A stretch of DNA of 64,000 bases. Origin: Macrocystis pyrifera (taxonomy: Eukaryota > Sar > Phaeophyceae > Laminariales > Laminariaceae). The stretch is from contig JASSKH010000025.1 of the NCBI GenBank assembly GCA_031763025.1, positions 10,752,165-10,816,164 of the forward strand, given 5' to 3'. Shown in pieces: positions 36,127-47,399 of the stretch. The notes below the pieces were generated by a model that worked only from the letters and a program-made list of their open reading frames with translations, had not been told where the DNA came from and searched no databases. A program made the position numbers and the translations under genes. Position 1 is the stretch's first letter; the number at the start of each line of letters is the position of its first letter.

Positions 36127-36345
36127 TTTGGGAGGGGGGGGGGGGGGCTCGATATCATGCATGGCTGTACTCAGATGACCATAGCCCCTCGCATGCCTAC
36201 AATGCTCGGATGGACCACGTCGGGTTTTCACCGACCAGGCAGACATGGCTTGCACGAAATTCGACACGCCGTCAGGTGTTCGGCGAGTTGCGTGAGGGTA
36301 GGCTGCATTCCAACAAGAACCGCTTGTGAGGCGGCCTTGCTTATG
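36127..36345 (-). repeat. Dispersed repeat R, copy 2 (short)
   Basis: A 21-G run is followed by the CATGCATGGCTGTACTCAG variant of the family, then CGGGTTTTCACCGACCAGGC and AACAAGAACCGCTTGTGAGG. It lacks the 3' half. Confidence 0.6.
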
Positions 36346-36929
36346 GAAGACAGCGTCGATGAGTTGGTTTATTCATTGGTTGCTTGCCTAGTCATTCGAT
36401 CGTTGACCACGCATCCCTTTCGAGGCGGAGCACGGTACCTGCTCCTAATAGCTTGGTTGAGCTTGGAGGGGGGGATATATCAAGTAATCGAAGTACGAGG
36501 CATGCTACTATATTGGTACTATTGGTACTGCTGCGCGCTCGCACGAGCAAGAGGTGGTTGATAGGACCAAGACCTCAATATTTCGGTCGCTATTTTAGTC
36601 GCTATCTCAGGACCCTACAAGGGTGAAGCATACGAGTCAGGTTTGCTGCCTTGTCCTTCGCAAAAAGTTGAACAACACAAAAATGCGCTACTATTGTATA
36701 CCTGTAGTTATTTGGCCTTAAACACCACCCCGGGTGATCAGTAGTTTAGCTTTTGCTCTTCGTATCACCCTGGGTGGTATCCTGCGATGGGGTGGTGCAG
36801 AATCGAACGAATCCCGGTGATATATTTGACATGCTTTAGTTGGATTTAGCTTTTTTTTATCGCCGGGGGATAATTTCTCATGGGGGGTGACACACAATTG
36901 ACACATTTTGCACCTCCACCCAGGCAGCA

Positions 36930-37437
36930 GGGGGGGGGGGGGGGGGGTGTACTCGATAGGAGAGATGTACTCGATCTCATGCATGGCCGTAGTCGTATGA
37001 CCATAGACCCTCGCATCCCTACAATGCCGGGACGGGGCATGCCGGGTTTTCACGGACCAGGCAGACATTGCTTGCACCAAGCGCGAAGCGCCGTGAGGTG
37101 TCCGGCGAGTCGCATGAAGGGTGAGCTGCATCCTACTAAGAACCGCTTGTGAGGCGGACTTGCATATGGATGACAGCTTCAATGAGTTAGTTTAATTTCC
37201 GGTGTGGCCACTTCCAGAGACAGCAATGGGAGTACTATGTAACTGCCTCTTGGGTGCCTTACCTTGAACACTACGTGATAAGATCAATTCCTTTGTGCAG
37301 AGTAAAGGTTCTTTACTTCGCACAAATGATCTAACTAGACGACCAGCTGTGGGCGACCGCCAAAATAAAAAAATAAAAATAAAAATCGGTACCCTGGATG
37401 TCTAGCTCACGTAGTGAGCGGCATGTTTTACAGCAGC
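36930..37437 (-). repeat. Dispersed repeat R, copy 3
   Basis: An 18-G run, then GATCTCATGCATGGCCGTAG, extending like copy 1 to TAGCTCACGTAGTGAGCGGC. Copies 1 and 3 are nearly the same over about 480 bp. A further G run (about 20 G) follows at 37438-37457. Confidence 0.65.
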
Positions 37438-37849
37438 AGGGGGGGGGGGGGGGGGGGGTGCCACAAATGCAAGCTGTGATAATTTGTACGTTTCGGCACT
37501 TCGAGGCAGGTACAAGGGAGGGTGATGGCAACGTGTAGATATACCCGTATTGTTTGCATGGCACTTGATTTGAAGCCGCCAGTGCTGTCTGTTGCTGGCG
37601 CGCCACGCGCTGCAGTCGGAGCTTGAGGCGTAGGTGCAGCAGAGGTAGTTTGAGAACGGGCGAAACAATGTGAGATCGTGGCTTGATTCATGGCTTGAGG
37701 CGCGTTATCAGGCGGTGTTGGGGTAGCAGACGGTGCCGGAGCTACATGCGCGTTCCACCCACCGTGACGAAGGGCTCTGCCCATCTTCATTGTTGTTCTC
37801 CACGTGCGGTGTCGTCAAACACTTTTGTGCTGCTTTTGTACGGAGTTCG

Positions 37850-38110
37850 GGTGGTATTGTTTGGAAGCTCTGCCGCCACGGGATGATGGTATCTAACGAA
37901 CCCCGGTGTTGACTTCAACTTTTTTTTTTCAAGTTTTGCCCTTTTTATCACGGGGGGTGGTATGGTGCGGTGGGGTCGTGCAGGTCCTATCGCCACACGG
38001 TAGTGGTGTCTAGCGAACCCCGGTGATAACTTGAACGTTTTTGTTTCAAGTTCAGCCTTTTTTATCACCGGGGGTGGTTTGCTGCGGTGGGGTGGTATAT
38101 TAGAGAAGGG
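37850..38110. repeat. Short tandem duplication around GAACCCCGGTG
   Basis: Two units of about 120 bp (37868-37970 and 37985-38095) share GGTRTCTARCGAACCCCGGTG, CTTGAAC-like, TTCAAGTT, TTTTATCACSGGGGGTGGT. A related piece with TATCCTGCGATGGGGTGG is at 36770-36830. Non-coding as far as seen. Confidence 0.5.
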
Positions 38111-38272
38111 TGGCGTCTTAGGCCAAATACGGTATGAGCTGGCGATGCAGTTGTATCTGTACCTATCGGTATCCGGCAGTCGCCACACACGTATGGTTCA
38201 CTGGTCATACAACTCCACGCCGTGGGGGTGAAGGTGACGGTGGATTGAGCAGTGTTTTGGCCTTTCGAGGGC

Positions 38273-38516
38273 TCCATACATCGGACAGATCATCGATATC
38301 CATTTCACGATTTAGGCCTTTCAGGGCAGATATATGCCCTGTGTGGTCTACAGTACTTCATGTTGCCGGGCGGGAGCTGCAAAATCTGCATATCTATGGC
38401 GCATGTTTCCTCGGTCGAAACTGCACCATACATATCCAGGACCTGTACAACGTATTAATACGCCAGATTGAGATCTAGATGATCTACTGTAGATCGCTGT
38501 CTGTTCGATGTGTGGA
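38273..38516 (-). mobile_element. GATCATC-rich inverted-repeat element, copy 8
   Basis: Left CATACATCGGACAGATCAT, right CTGTCTGTTCGATGTGTGG, with GTTGCCGGGCGGGAGCTGC and ATGTTTCCTCGGTC inside, the reverse orientation of copy 1. Confidence 0.6.
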
Positions 38517-38649
38517 AGGTTCTTCCATGACTCAATAGATGAAGTTCCACCCGGAGCTAGAATAACGCACGGAGGCCTTGGCATGCGCGGCGCGTTGCTG
38601 TTTGTCCGGTTTCGGCCTGCTTCGCCGCTATGACGCTGCACGTTGTTGA

Positions 38650-39376
38650 CCGTTTTTGCTCGCCCAACGTCGGGCAGACCGACCGCTAGCCTATATAAAG
38701 AGCAATTTATTTTCGTTTCTTGTCCGCGGATTGAGGCTATTGATAGAGGCTTTCCAGGGCTGGAGACATCTCACAGTTGTTTAAAAAAATATATATTGCA
38801 TAGTGTATATATTTTATAAATTTTAAAAAACGTCAGCTGTGAGTTCGACTGATTAAATAGTTGATACTCAACTTTGCAAGCTGCGTAATACGCCTCGTAT
38901 ATATTCCATTTTTTTACCGAATTTTACAAGTATTGTGATAAACCGAACGCGCGTATTCTATATGTGATTCCTTGTCAAAGATATAGGCCAGCGGCTCCCC
39001 TGGATGCTGCCCGGGTCAACAGGACAATTTAAAATAATCATTCTGCGCACTGATACTATATATTATCAAGATAGATAGGTTCAATTAATTGGATGGTGCG
39101 CAGGGAGCAGGATGGCGATACGAACGTGTACTACTGTCTCGGTAAATCAACAGCAACCGCGTAGCCACGGCATTCACTGCAACAGCAGCGACGGTACAAC
39201 AGCAGTGTTCGAATTTATGTGCGTGCAGTGTTCACAAAGAGATACAGACTTATTACAGCGAGTGGGGTAGGTATTTCTGGCTGGTGTAAGGCCAGACTCA
39301 CCCTCAAGGAGTGATACCTTCTTGCTGCTGCGTATGGCCGCGAGGCTCAGGCGGCATTTGAGTTGGGTTGTACGTG
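38650..39376. other. No recognisable gene
   Basis: AT-rich intergenic DNA (38770-39070) with an inverted TATATATT region, then CAG-rich DNA up to the 10-bp target site of the next element. Confidence 0.4.
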
Positions 39377-39386
39377 GTGCTTCAGG

Positions 39387-41287
39387 GGTTCACCTCATTA
39401 TTTGGTAAATGGGTGGAAGCTTCCACTCGACTTCCAAAACTTCCATTTGGAAGTAAAAAACTTCCAAAACTTCCATTTGGAAGTAAAAAACTTCCAAAAC
39501 TTCCATTTTGACTTCCAAATGGAAGTTATGGAAGTGAAAATGGAAGTTTTGGAAGTCAAAATGGAACTTGTGGAAGTCAAAATGGAAGTCGGGTGGAAGC
39601 TTCCAAATGGAAGGTATCTAACTTCCAAATGGAAGTTGTGGAAGTCCAAATGGAAGTTTTGGAAGTCATGAACGGAAGGTTTCGAATTGCTGGCGAAGCT
39701 TACATTTTGACTTCCAAAACTTCCATTTGGACTTTCACAACTTCCCTTTGGAAGTTATTGGAAGTCAGAAACTTCCATTTGGAAGTCGAAAACTTCCATT
39801 TAGAAGTCGAAAACTTCCATTTGGAAGTCGAGCACTTCCATTTGGAAGTCGAAAACTTCCATTTGGAAGTCGAAAACTTCCGTTTGGAAGTCGAAACTTC
39901 CATTTGCGAGTCAAAAACTTCTCTTTGGGGAAGAAAAAACCAATCCGTTTGGAAGTCAAAATAGAGGCTTTGGAAGTTGAATGTAGAATGGCATTCGCGT
40001 GGTAGGCTCATACCTGACTACTTATATTTTGACTTCCAAACTTTCATTTTCACTTCCAAAAGGAAGTAACTAGGCCAAAGGCCCACATGCATATGGACCC
40101 CGGGGAGTGGATAGAAACGTCTGCAGACGTAGATGTGAGTTTTCCATGGTAAAACAAGGCAAACATATTTCTTGGGAGTTTAATGGAAGTGGATGAAAGC
40201 ACGTGGAAGTACGTGAAAGAATGCTGAATTTATTCCTGCAAATGATAGTGTATGGAAGCTTCGGCGAACGCTGATATGAATTTCCGTGTAGGTAGGGGTT
40301 ACACGTAACTTTGGAAGTTGGATAATTGGAAGTGGGATTAGGTGGAAGGTAAGCTTGAATATTGGAGTGGATGGAAGCGTCTGCGGACGTGCGTGGAAGT
40401 TTCCATTGAAATGGAAGTTAAATGGAAGATGAATAAGTAAGTAAGCTGTAGCCATTGGAAGTTTAATGGAAGTGCGTGGGAGGTACGTACAAATAGGTGG
40501 AAGTCGCGCTTGAATATGGGGGGAGTGGTCAGAAGATTCTGCGTACTCAGATGCGAGTTTCGTTGAAATTAAATGTAAAAAGGAAGTTTTGAAAGCCAAA
40601 CGAAAGTTATGGAAGTTGAATGGAAGCGGATGCGAGTAGATGGAAGTAAGTGGTAGTTATGATGAGGATGGAAGTAGACAGAAGATTCTGCGGACGCCGA
40701 TGGAAGTTTCCTTGAAGGTAGAAGTCAAGTGGAACTTCTAGACGTGAAGTGGAACTGGGTGACGGTAGGTGAAAGTATATCAAAGTGTATGGAAGCTTAG
40801 TGGAAGCTGGACGAAGCTTCTACCGGGCATGGCAGTGGAAGCTTCCACTTTGCTTCCACTGGCTTCCGCTGTGGAAACGTACACTGGCTTGCACTAGATT
40901 CCAAAATGGAAACTTCCATGGACTAAATGGAAGTTACCACTCGACTTCCAAAACTTCCATTTGGAAGTAAAAAACTTCCACAACTTCCATTTGGAAGTAA
41001 AAACTTCCACAACTTCCATTTGGAAGTAAAAAGCTTCCAAAACTTCCCTTTTGACTTTCACAACTTCCATTTGGAAGTAAAAAACTTCCATTTTAACTTT
41101 CACAACTTCCTTTTGGAAGCCAAAAACTTCCATTTTGACTTTCACAACTTCCATTTGGAAGTAAAACATTTTCATTTGGAAGTGAAAAACTTCCATCTGG
41201 AAGTCAAAATGGAAGTCTTGGAATTTTTTTACTTCCAAATGGAAGTTGTGAAAGCTTCCACTCATTTACCAAATAATGAGGACCACC
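39387..41287. mobile_element. Mutator-like non-autonomous element built of ACTTCC/GGAAGT words
   Basis: A 1901-bp element flanked by an exact 10-bp direct repeat GTGCTTCAGG (39377-39386 and 41288-41297). Its ends are inverted repeats: GGTTCACCTCATTATTTGG at the left and, complemented, GGTGGTCCTCATTATTTGG at the right, agreeing for about 70 bp with a few changes. Two tracts (39410-39980 and 40920-41265) are near-solid arrays of the palindromic word ACTTCCATTTGGAAGT and its variants; the middle (40020-40900) is a diverged version rich in TGGAAGT. All six frames give long repeated peptides that are artefacts. Long inverted ends plus a 9-11-bp target duplication is the Mutator (MULE) pattern. No transposase. 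Confidence 0.8.
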
Positions 41288-41299
41288 GTGCTTCAGGCA

Positions 41300-42520
41300 C
41301 GGACACCTACGATTCGCGTGTCTTTTTTTAGGCAGCAGCGGCAGAGCAGCAATGTTCAATCGGGATGTCCGTGCACGGAGGCAGGCGCCACCACAGGCCA
41401 AACTACGGAACAATCTATTGCGCCGGTACGGGGCTGGATTCCACGACGAAGGAGGAGGGAGACAGAGCGTCGACGAGAGGGGAAGATACGGATTGCACTC
41501 ACCCTGCGCGAGAATTTTTGTTTTTCAGATCAGAACCGCAAGTGCGAGGAGCATTTTGTTTTTCGGGACGGGGGAGAAGGGGAACCTACTGGAAGGGAGT
41601 AGCAACGAGAGCGCATGCAAAGGAGCGGGCGGATTGGGCTAAGGCGATGAGGCGACCATGAAGAACGGCAGCAGGACGGCACACAGAGACCCATGACCGG
41701 CGCGCACACCATCACGAGAGAAGCAGCCATCGTTTTGTTTCTGGTTTTGTTTTCACGAGGCAGTAGTGTGTACTTGTTATTATATTAACGTCACTGATCT
41801 TTGTAGTGTTGGCGAGTTGTATACCTTCATGGGGAATGACCCCCGCAATTATCAGGGACGTAGTGTCATAGCTGTTCTGCACCCTATGTGTCAGACAACC
41901 CGGGAAGAGATGGCGATCGTTGATATTCGTGTGGTGGTTTTAGCTTCGATTGCTCCTTTTTCACTGCATGTCCGCAAGTCGTCACTCTGACAACACCCCA
42001 GACAGCAGGCGTGTTCCTCTCTGTCTGTGTTCACGACTATCGTGCGTTTCGTACGATGCAGGCAGTACTCCAGACAGCAGCTGCTGTAGTCAGTAGCCAC
42101 GAGTTGGTTAGTGGTGGGAACGGGGGGAACTCTATATTGTAGTCGAGAGAATATACCCGCGGCCATGTTAATTGAGTTTGCACATTGACTTCATCTTGTG
42201 TGCGCCTTCTTCGTCTCGTACGTTTCAGGCAGCCGAATTTCGATTTTTTATGTTTTCGGACCTTCCTAGGACTCCAGCACCTTTGTGTGACCACCTGACC
42301 ACGGACTCCTTCGTTTGAGAGTTTATGTGAGAGAGAACAACAGCAGTACATGCCTGCGAATTACGTTCACGTGTTCACGTATTTTTGTTTAATCTAACAC
42401 AAATCGTCGAACCTTGGACTATCACACAGCATTATACAGCAGTACTCGCAGTAAATAGGGACGCCTCGTGATAATGCTGCTGCCCCTTTTCAATTGCGAC
42501 ACCCCCGGTATTTCAAGTCA
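41300..42520. other. No recognisable gene
   Basis: Purine-rich stretch 41430-41690 (long + frames of RGE/REG type, no domain), then ordinary intergenic DNA. Nothing supported. Confidence 0.35.
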
Positions 42521-42525
42521 ACTAT

Positions 42526-42848
42526 ATCTCGAAGGAGGACCTTGTATTATACTAGTATATGCAAGATTTCCCTTGGGAGTCGTGTTACAATAATACGAGG
42601 GTGATGCAAGAAATTAGAAGGCTCATGTTCTCGTATACTTCTCTTACAATGTCTGTTATTTTAGTTCTCTACCTTCTGTAACTCATCTCGAAGGGGAACC
42701 TATTATATGTATACATACACGCATACAAGATTTCCCTTGGGAGTCGTGTTACAATAATAGCGAGGGTGACGCAAGAAATTAGAAGCCCCCTGTTCTCGTG
42801 TGCTTCTCTAATAACGTCTGTTACATTGGTTCCCTACTCTCTGTACAC
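42526..42848. repeat. 159-bp tandem duplication
   Basis: Two units, each with ATCTCGAAGGRGRACCT, CAAGATTTCCCTTGGGAGTC, GTGTTACAATAATA and GCAAGAAATTAGAAG. They are highly similar, so the duplication is fairly recent. Non-coding. Confidence 0.85.
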
Positions 42849-43574
42849 CTGTGACTCAACACCTGCCCCCCTTTTGTAGCTAGTCCCGACTCCCTCCCCT
42901 CTCCTACGAAACTTTTGAAGCCTAGCCTGGCTTTTCCATGATTATCGCCCTTGTGTGTCCAATGAACGTCATAGACTCGCACTGCTTCTTCTTCCGAACA
43001 ACTGTCTCGATGGCCCTGCTCACCACCATTTTGTTCGCCCCCCCTATCCTCCCTCTTCCCGGATATTCGGCCAACTCTTCTGGAACCAGCCTCGCCCTCC
43101 CATGCCCCCCTGCTTCCAGTCGTCATTCCTCCGTGAGTGTTGCGTTGCTGGTCTTGAAGGAATATACCTCTCATCTCCCCGTCTAAAGTGGCCACCTTAC
43201 GCCGATCATCAACTTATCATCAGCGCTTCTGTAGGTATTTCCATCCGCTTCAACATGGCGAATACTCGGTTCGCTAAGGAACTCCACCGCCTCTCTCTCT
43301 CTTGGTATCCTCCCCCTGCTGCCTATGAAAGTGGGCACACCGGAAAACAAATACAGTCGTGGTCCCTCTATAGGGCCGGTTGAGTAGTGCTGGCTTCCCG
43401 CTACAATGTCTGTGACAAAATCGCTTGGCAGATGTGGGATTCACCGGCATGACAGCGTGCGGGGTAGTGCCAGTTGCCGCTATAGTGCTGCCATTGTTGG
43501 CTAGAGCCTACCAGCACTATAGGGGGGTCAAAACTGTAAATTATTTCGACGCTGTATCAGCGATATGCAAGAAC

Positions 43575-43765
43575 ATACGTACAAAGGGCCGAAGTCTGCC
43601 TCTCAAGCTGATGTTAGAAGGATGCAGTTCAACTTTCAGCGTCTTGCCGAACACACCACGGCGCTTCGCGTTTGGCGCAAGCAATATCTGCTTGGTCGGT
43701 GGAAACCCGACGTGCTGCGTCCCGGTATTGTAGGGATGCGAGGGTCTATGATAATACAACTATGC
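43575..43765 (+). repeat. Dispersed repeat R, copy 4, best coding-like version
   Basis: Inverted relative to copies 1-3. On the + strand it keeps one open frame for about 60 codons (SASQADVRRMQ…RLAEHTTALRVWRKQYLLG…PGIVGMRGSM). The same peptide, disturbed, can be recognised in the other copies, so the family once coded a protein. That protein is not recognised. Confidence 0.55.
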
Positions 43766-44224
43766 TCATAGCACTACAACGAGTACACCCCGCACCCTTG
43801 TCCTCTCCAGCACAGTCCTTCACATACTTTGATCCTGAATCGACCCCCTCAACGTGATCTGCCCCTCTTTCCTCCCCCCAGTACCACACAGTTGATGCTC
43901 TCGAAAAAGCCCCACAACTTCCGTGCACGGACCGTCACCTACATCATGGAGCACTCCGTTCTCCTCCGCGAATGCTCGTACCATACCTTCCATGCTTTTT
44001 CTGCACCACCAGCTTTTGCTAATAGTCCAGTCCATGTCACTGTTGCCTCCATTTCCTGGACTTGATTCCACCCATTCATGACCGCTAGCGCTCCCTCCAA
44101 GTCCATAGGTGCTCTTACTCATAGAACGAACATAGCTGACTCTAGCTCTGCACGTGCACCTTCTGCATTTGCTCTGTCTCGGTGCTTCTAACCCTAGGTG
44201 ACCTCTACCGGCAACGCTAGTCCC

Positions 44225-44412
44225 ACCTTCTGCCCACGCTTAGACCGACCCTGGTACCTGCCCGATCGCGCCCTCTGACTCCAACACTGTACGCGCAGCG
44301 CGTTCGGTCCATCTCCCTTGGTGCAAGCAATGTCTGCCTGATTGACGAAAACCCGACGTGCACCTCCCGGCACTGTAGGGATGTGAGAGTTTATGGCAAT
44401 ACGAATAGAGTA
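44225..44412 (+). repeat. Dispersed repeat R, copy 5 (diverged)
   Basis: Shares GCGTTCGGTCC..GGTGCAAGCAATGTCTGCCTG and GAAAACCCGACGTGC with the family, and the terminal TGTAGGGATGTGAGAG. Strongly diverged. Confidence 0.5.
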
Positions 44413-46099
44413 ATGCATGGCATGAGAACACCTCCCCCCTCCCCAGGCCTAACTCCTCAATCTCGCAGAGCCCGTAGCACTACGCGTACTTTGTCTTGGT
44501 CGGCTACTTCTACCCTTCTCTGTCCACCCTCCGCCCCGCTTATTTCCGCGTCGCTCTAATTTCCGCCCTCGCTTGCACGGCAAACTCAATGTGCGCTCCG
44601 GAAATCTCTTGTTTTTTGTGATTACTCTATATGCTCCACTCTCAACGTGAATTCCCTCCCAACCCTCTCCTAGCCCCATTCCGATTCTCCCCTGCGGCTT
44701 CGGGAATACCCTTAGATATCCTCGCGGGCTCAATACTGATATATATGCATGCATGATATTACTCATATGGTGGCGTTTAACCGATGCAGACACTTGCATT
44801 TTTCAACATTCGTGAAGTACATTTATTTCACTCCGTTTTCTCTATTATTGGATGTTCCCGACACCACACCCCCTTGTCTCCTCTGACCCCCCTCCGTGCA
44901 CCCCCGAGCCGCACGTCCACGAGCCTTTTATTTACATAACACCCGGGTACATACGATGCATGCCACGATAGGGTTGGCCCTTGTTGGCCAATGACTTTCT
45001 GACTGACGGGCAACTGAGGGCTTAAGTTTGGTTGGAACACTTCTAGTGCTTCCCAATACTACAGTATTCGTTCTAGTCTTCAAGCACACGGTATATATAT
45101 AGGCCATGGGGTTGTTTGTCAGGATGGACTTAATTTTTTTTTTCCAAAACCAACTTTTTGGGTTAAAAACGGAGTTCCTAGAGTCGGGAGCCCGAGAAAA
45201 ATATCGATGCGCCCCTACCGTAGCATACGCCATACGATACTCACCATGTCGTCGCTGCCTCCGGGAACAACCAGATTGGCTTGAACCCGGACTGCGGGAT
45301 CAGCAGCGCTCCTCACTAATCCAGGTATATACGGCATCTCGTTTTATCCACAATGTCGTCTCCAGCACCTTATTAGCCCGTGCGTGCGGGTCAAAGGTCG
45401 ATGAACTATTCAGCGCCAGAATCCTGGGATGTTAGGGGTCGGTCTGTCATGAACCGTCCGTACAACGAGCTGGAGACACTTCCCCCCATTTTCTTGACCC
45501 CTTGCCCTAACTCCCGGTTCAGTCTCTGTAGTCGCGCCCGCAGAATATATCGCAACACAGCTCACACCATCCCGAATAGCTAATCCACCGGGTACGGCGT
45601 AAAACATCCCACTCACCCCTCCCACGGCCGATTGATTCTACCTCACGTAGTCCGCCTAGCACCGAGAATGATTATACGGGGTCTGGTCCTCCCCCTTCCA
45701 GTCCGGAGTCACATCCACGCATGGCCGCGATCGAGTTGCTGTCGGTTTCCTCGCCAAGGGACGCCCAGGCGATGATGTGGTGCTATAACTAGCTCGTTTT
45801 CCACTTTGACCCCATCTCTCATGCCCCCATGTCGCCCCCCCCCCCCATACCGTGCGCCGGCATATCGTACCGCCCCCCGCGCACTCCTACTGAAGGTGTC
45901 ATTTGACCGAACTGTTCCGCCGCTTGTGTCCCGAGACGGACTCGTTTGCTCCGAGGAAATATAAGTGACGCCCAGGTCTCGCTTTGCGACTGTGCCTTGA
46001 ATACCAGCGCTAGCGATATTCCCAATACAGGTTGCTACCAACGATCTCTACGACATATCGGCTTCACCATTTCCGCGAGAGATCAATGCTACTAAAGCG

Positions 46100-46350
46100 G
46101 TTGTACTGTGCGGCTCAAACGTTTCTCCTTGACGGAGCTCCTCAACCATTGCAACTGTGAGGAGCTACACCCAGTTCGTCGGATCCGATGCTATTTAAAT
46201 CATCATCCGTTGTATACCTTCTGGTACCAGGTGTCCCACGGGATTGTGTATCGGGCTTATAGCGTACCAGATACCTTGACAAAATCAAAATTGGTTGTTA
46301 AATCTCCTCAAGCGAGGAACCTCGTGTTGTGATACTGTATGTAGGTGCTG
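46100..46350. repeat. CTCCTCAACCATTGCA dispersed repeat, further copy
   Basis: GGAGCTCCTCAACCATTGCA at 46133, GTGTATCGGGCTTATAGCG at 46244, CTCCTCAAGCGAGGAACC at 46304. It shares these with 55640-55910. Confidence 0.5.
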
Positions 46351-46682
46351 CTACCTGTATCGTAGCACGGGAGTGTGTGCAGTGCTGCGGTGGAGGTTGC
46401 AAGTTTGCCCTTCACACGTTCATCACTGACCGAGCTCCTAATATGAGGACAGGCTACGCAACCGTTGTATCGTTGGATGCCGATGTGATTTTTTCAAAGG
46501 ATAATCGATAGACGCCTAGCCCGTGACTCCGTAGGGTTTCAACATTGTTCGAAGTCGGTTGTTGGCTTCTGTACTGTAAGCGAGCGATGAGCTTCAGAAA
46601 AATCAGGTGCTACCTATACCGCAGCCCGCTTCACGGCTAGAAAACCAAAGAACTAAATCCGGGATCCGAGCAAAAGGTACAG

Positions 46683-46922
46683 GTCGCGAAAAAAGACAAT
46701 AATGTACGCCCCCCGGTACAGGGGTTACCCCCATTTTCAGTACAGTGCCGTCATTTTCACTACGATACCGTCAATTCCACTACAGTAATGCCGGACTTTA
46801 GCTACTAGGGCGAGATGCCGTGCACCTCACTCAAACCGGGATCTGGCAAGAGCGGCCTTGAGTTGCTAAAATAAAAGGGTCCTGAAAGAGGGGGGGCGTA
46901 CATTATTGTCCTTTTTCGCGAC
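46683..46922. mobile_element. 240-bp element with GTCGCGAAAAARGACAATAA ends
   Basis: Left end GTCGCGAAAAAAGACAATAA followed by TGTACGCCCCCC; right end the complement GGGGGGGCGTACATTATTGTCC followed by TTTTTCGCGAC. Perfect but for one base over about 32 bp. It abuts the CATGG element, and the same terminal words end CATGG copy 2 at 13265-13290, so the two families share an end. Confidence 0.7.
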
Positions 46923-47322
46923 ATGGCATGGTATGCATGCCGTGGCACCACCTGCGGCATAACCTTCCACGGCATCTTCCACGGCATACCACGGAGCCTT
47001 CCACGGACCTCCACGGCATACCATGGAACTCCCACTCTGACCCTAACCCTAACCCTAACCCCAACCCTAACCTAGTTGCCGTGGACATTGGGGTGCCGTG
47101 GGGGTTGCCGTGACATGCCGTGGGGATGCCATGGAGTGCCGTGGCGGTAGCCGCGGGGGTCGCCATGGTACTACGCATGGCATGCCGGGCACCCCGCACG
47201 GCGTGCCATGGAGTCCTGTGCCACACCATGGGACGCCGTGGTGATGCCATGGTATGCCATGGGCGGTACAATGGCAACGCCACGGCATGCCCACGACAAG
47301 GTCAAACAGTGTAGAACCCTGG
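46890..47322 (+). repeat. CATGG-rich repeat element, copy 3, with telomere-like units
   Basis: Order: GTACATTATTGTCC end, CCACGGCATCTTCCACGGC words, five to six CCCTAA units at 47040-47073, GTGGACATTGGGGTGCCGTG, CCATGG words, then the end GGTCAAACAGTGTAGAACCC. The left part matches copy 2 in reverse; the right part matches copy 1. Confidence 0.85.
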
Positions 47323-47399
47323 TTGTTCGTGTAAGGCGCGCTCTTGATCAACACATCACTCATCCTCTCCTCGGACTGCCATAGTTCATATGACTGTGA

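Larger units (their letters stand above)
42850..46060 (-). other. C-rich stretch with protein-like - strand pieces
   Basis: The + strand is C-rich, so any gene would lie on the - strand. Short protein-like pieces are visible, for example LRARLQRLNREL with GVKKMGGS near 45540-45470 and VTYISSEQTSP near 45965-45930. They are not joined by any splice sites I could support, and no family was recognised. Repeat R copies interrupt it. It may be a decayed mobile element or gene. Confidence 0.3.

Noticed and set aside
39398-41265. Long frames with repeated KWKFSTS, FHLEVEN and LPFGSRK peptides
   Set aside because: They are read-outs in all frames of the ACTTCCATTTGGAAGT array, with no independent sign of coding.
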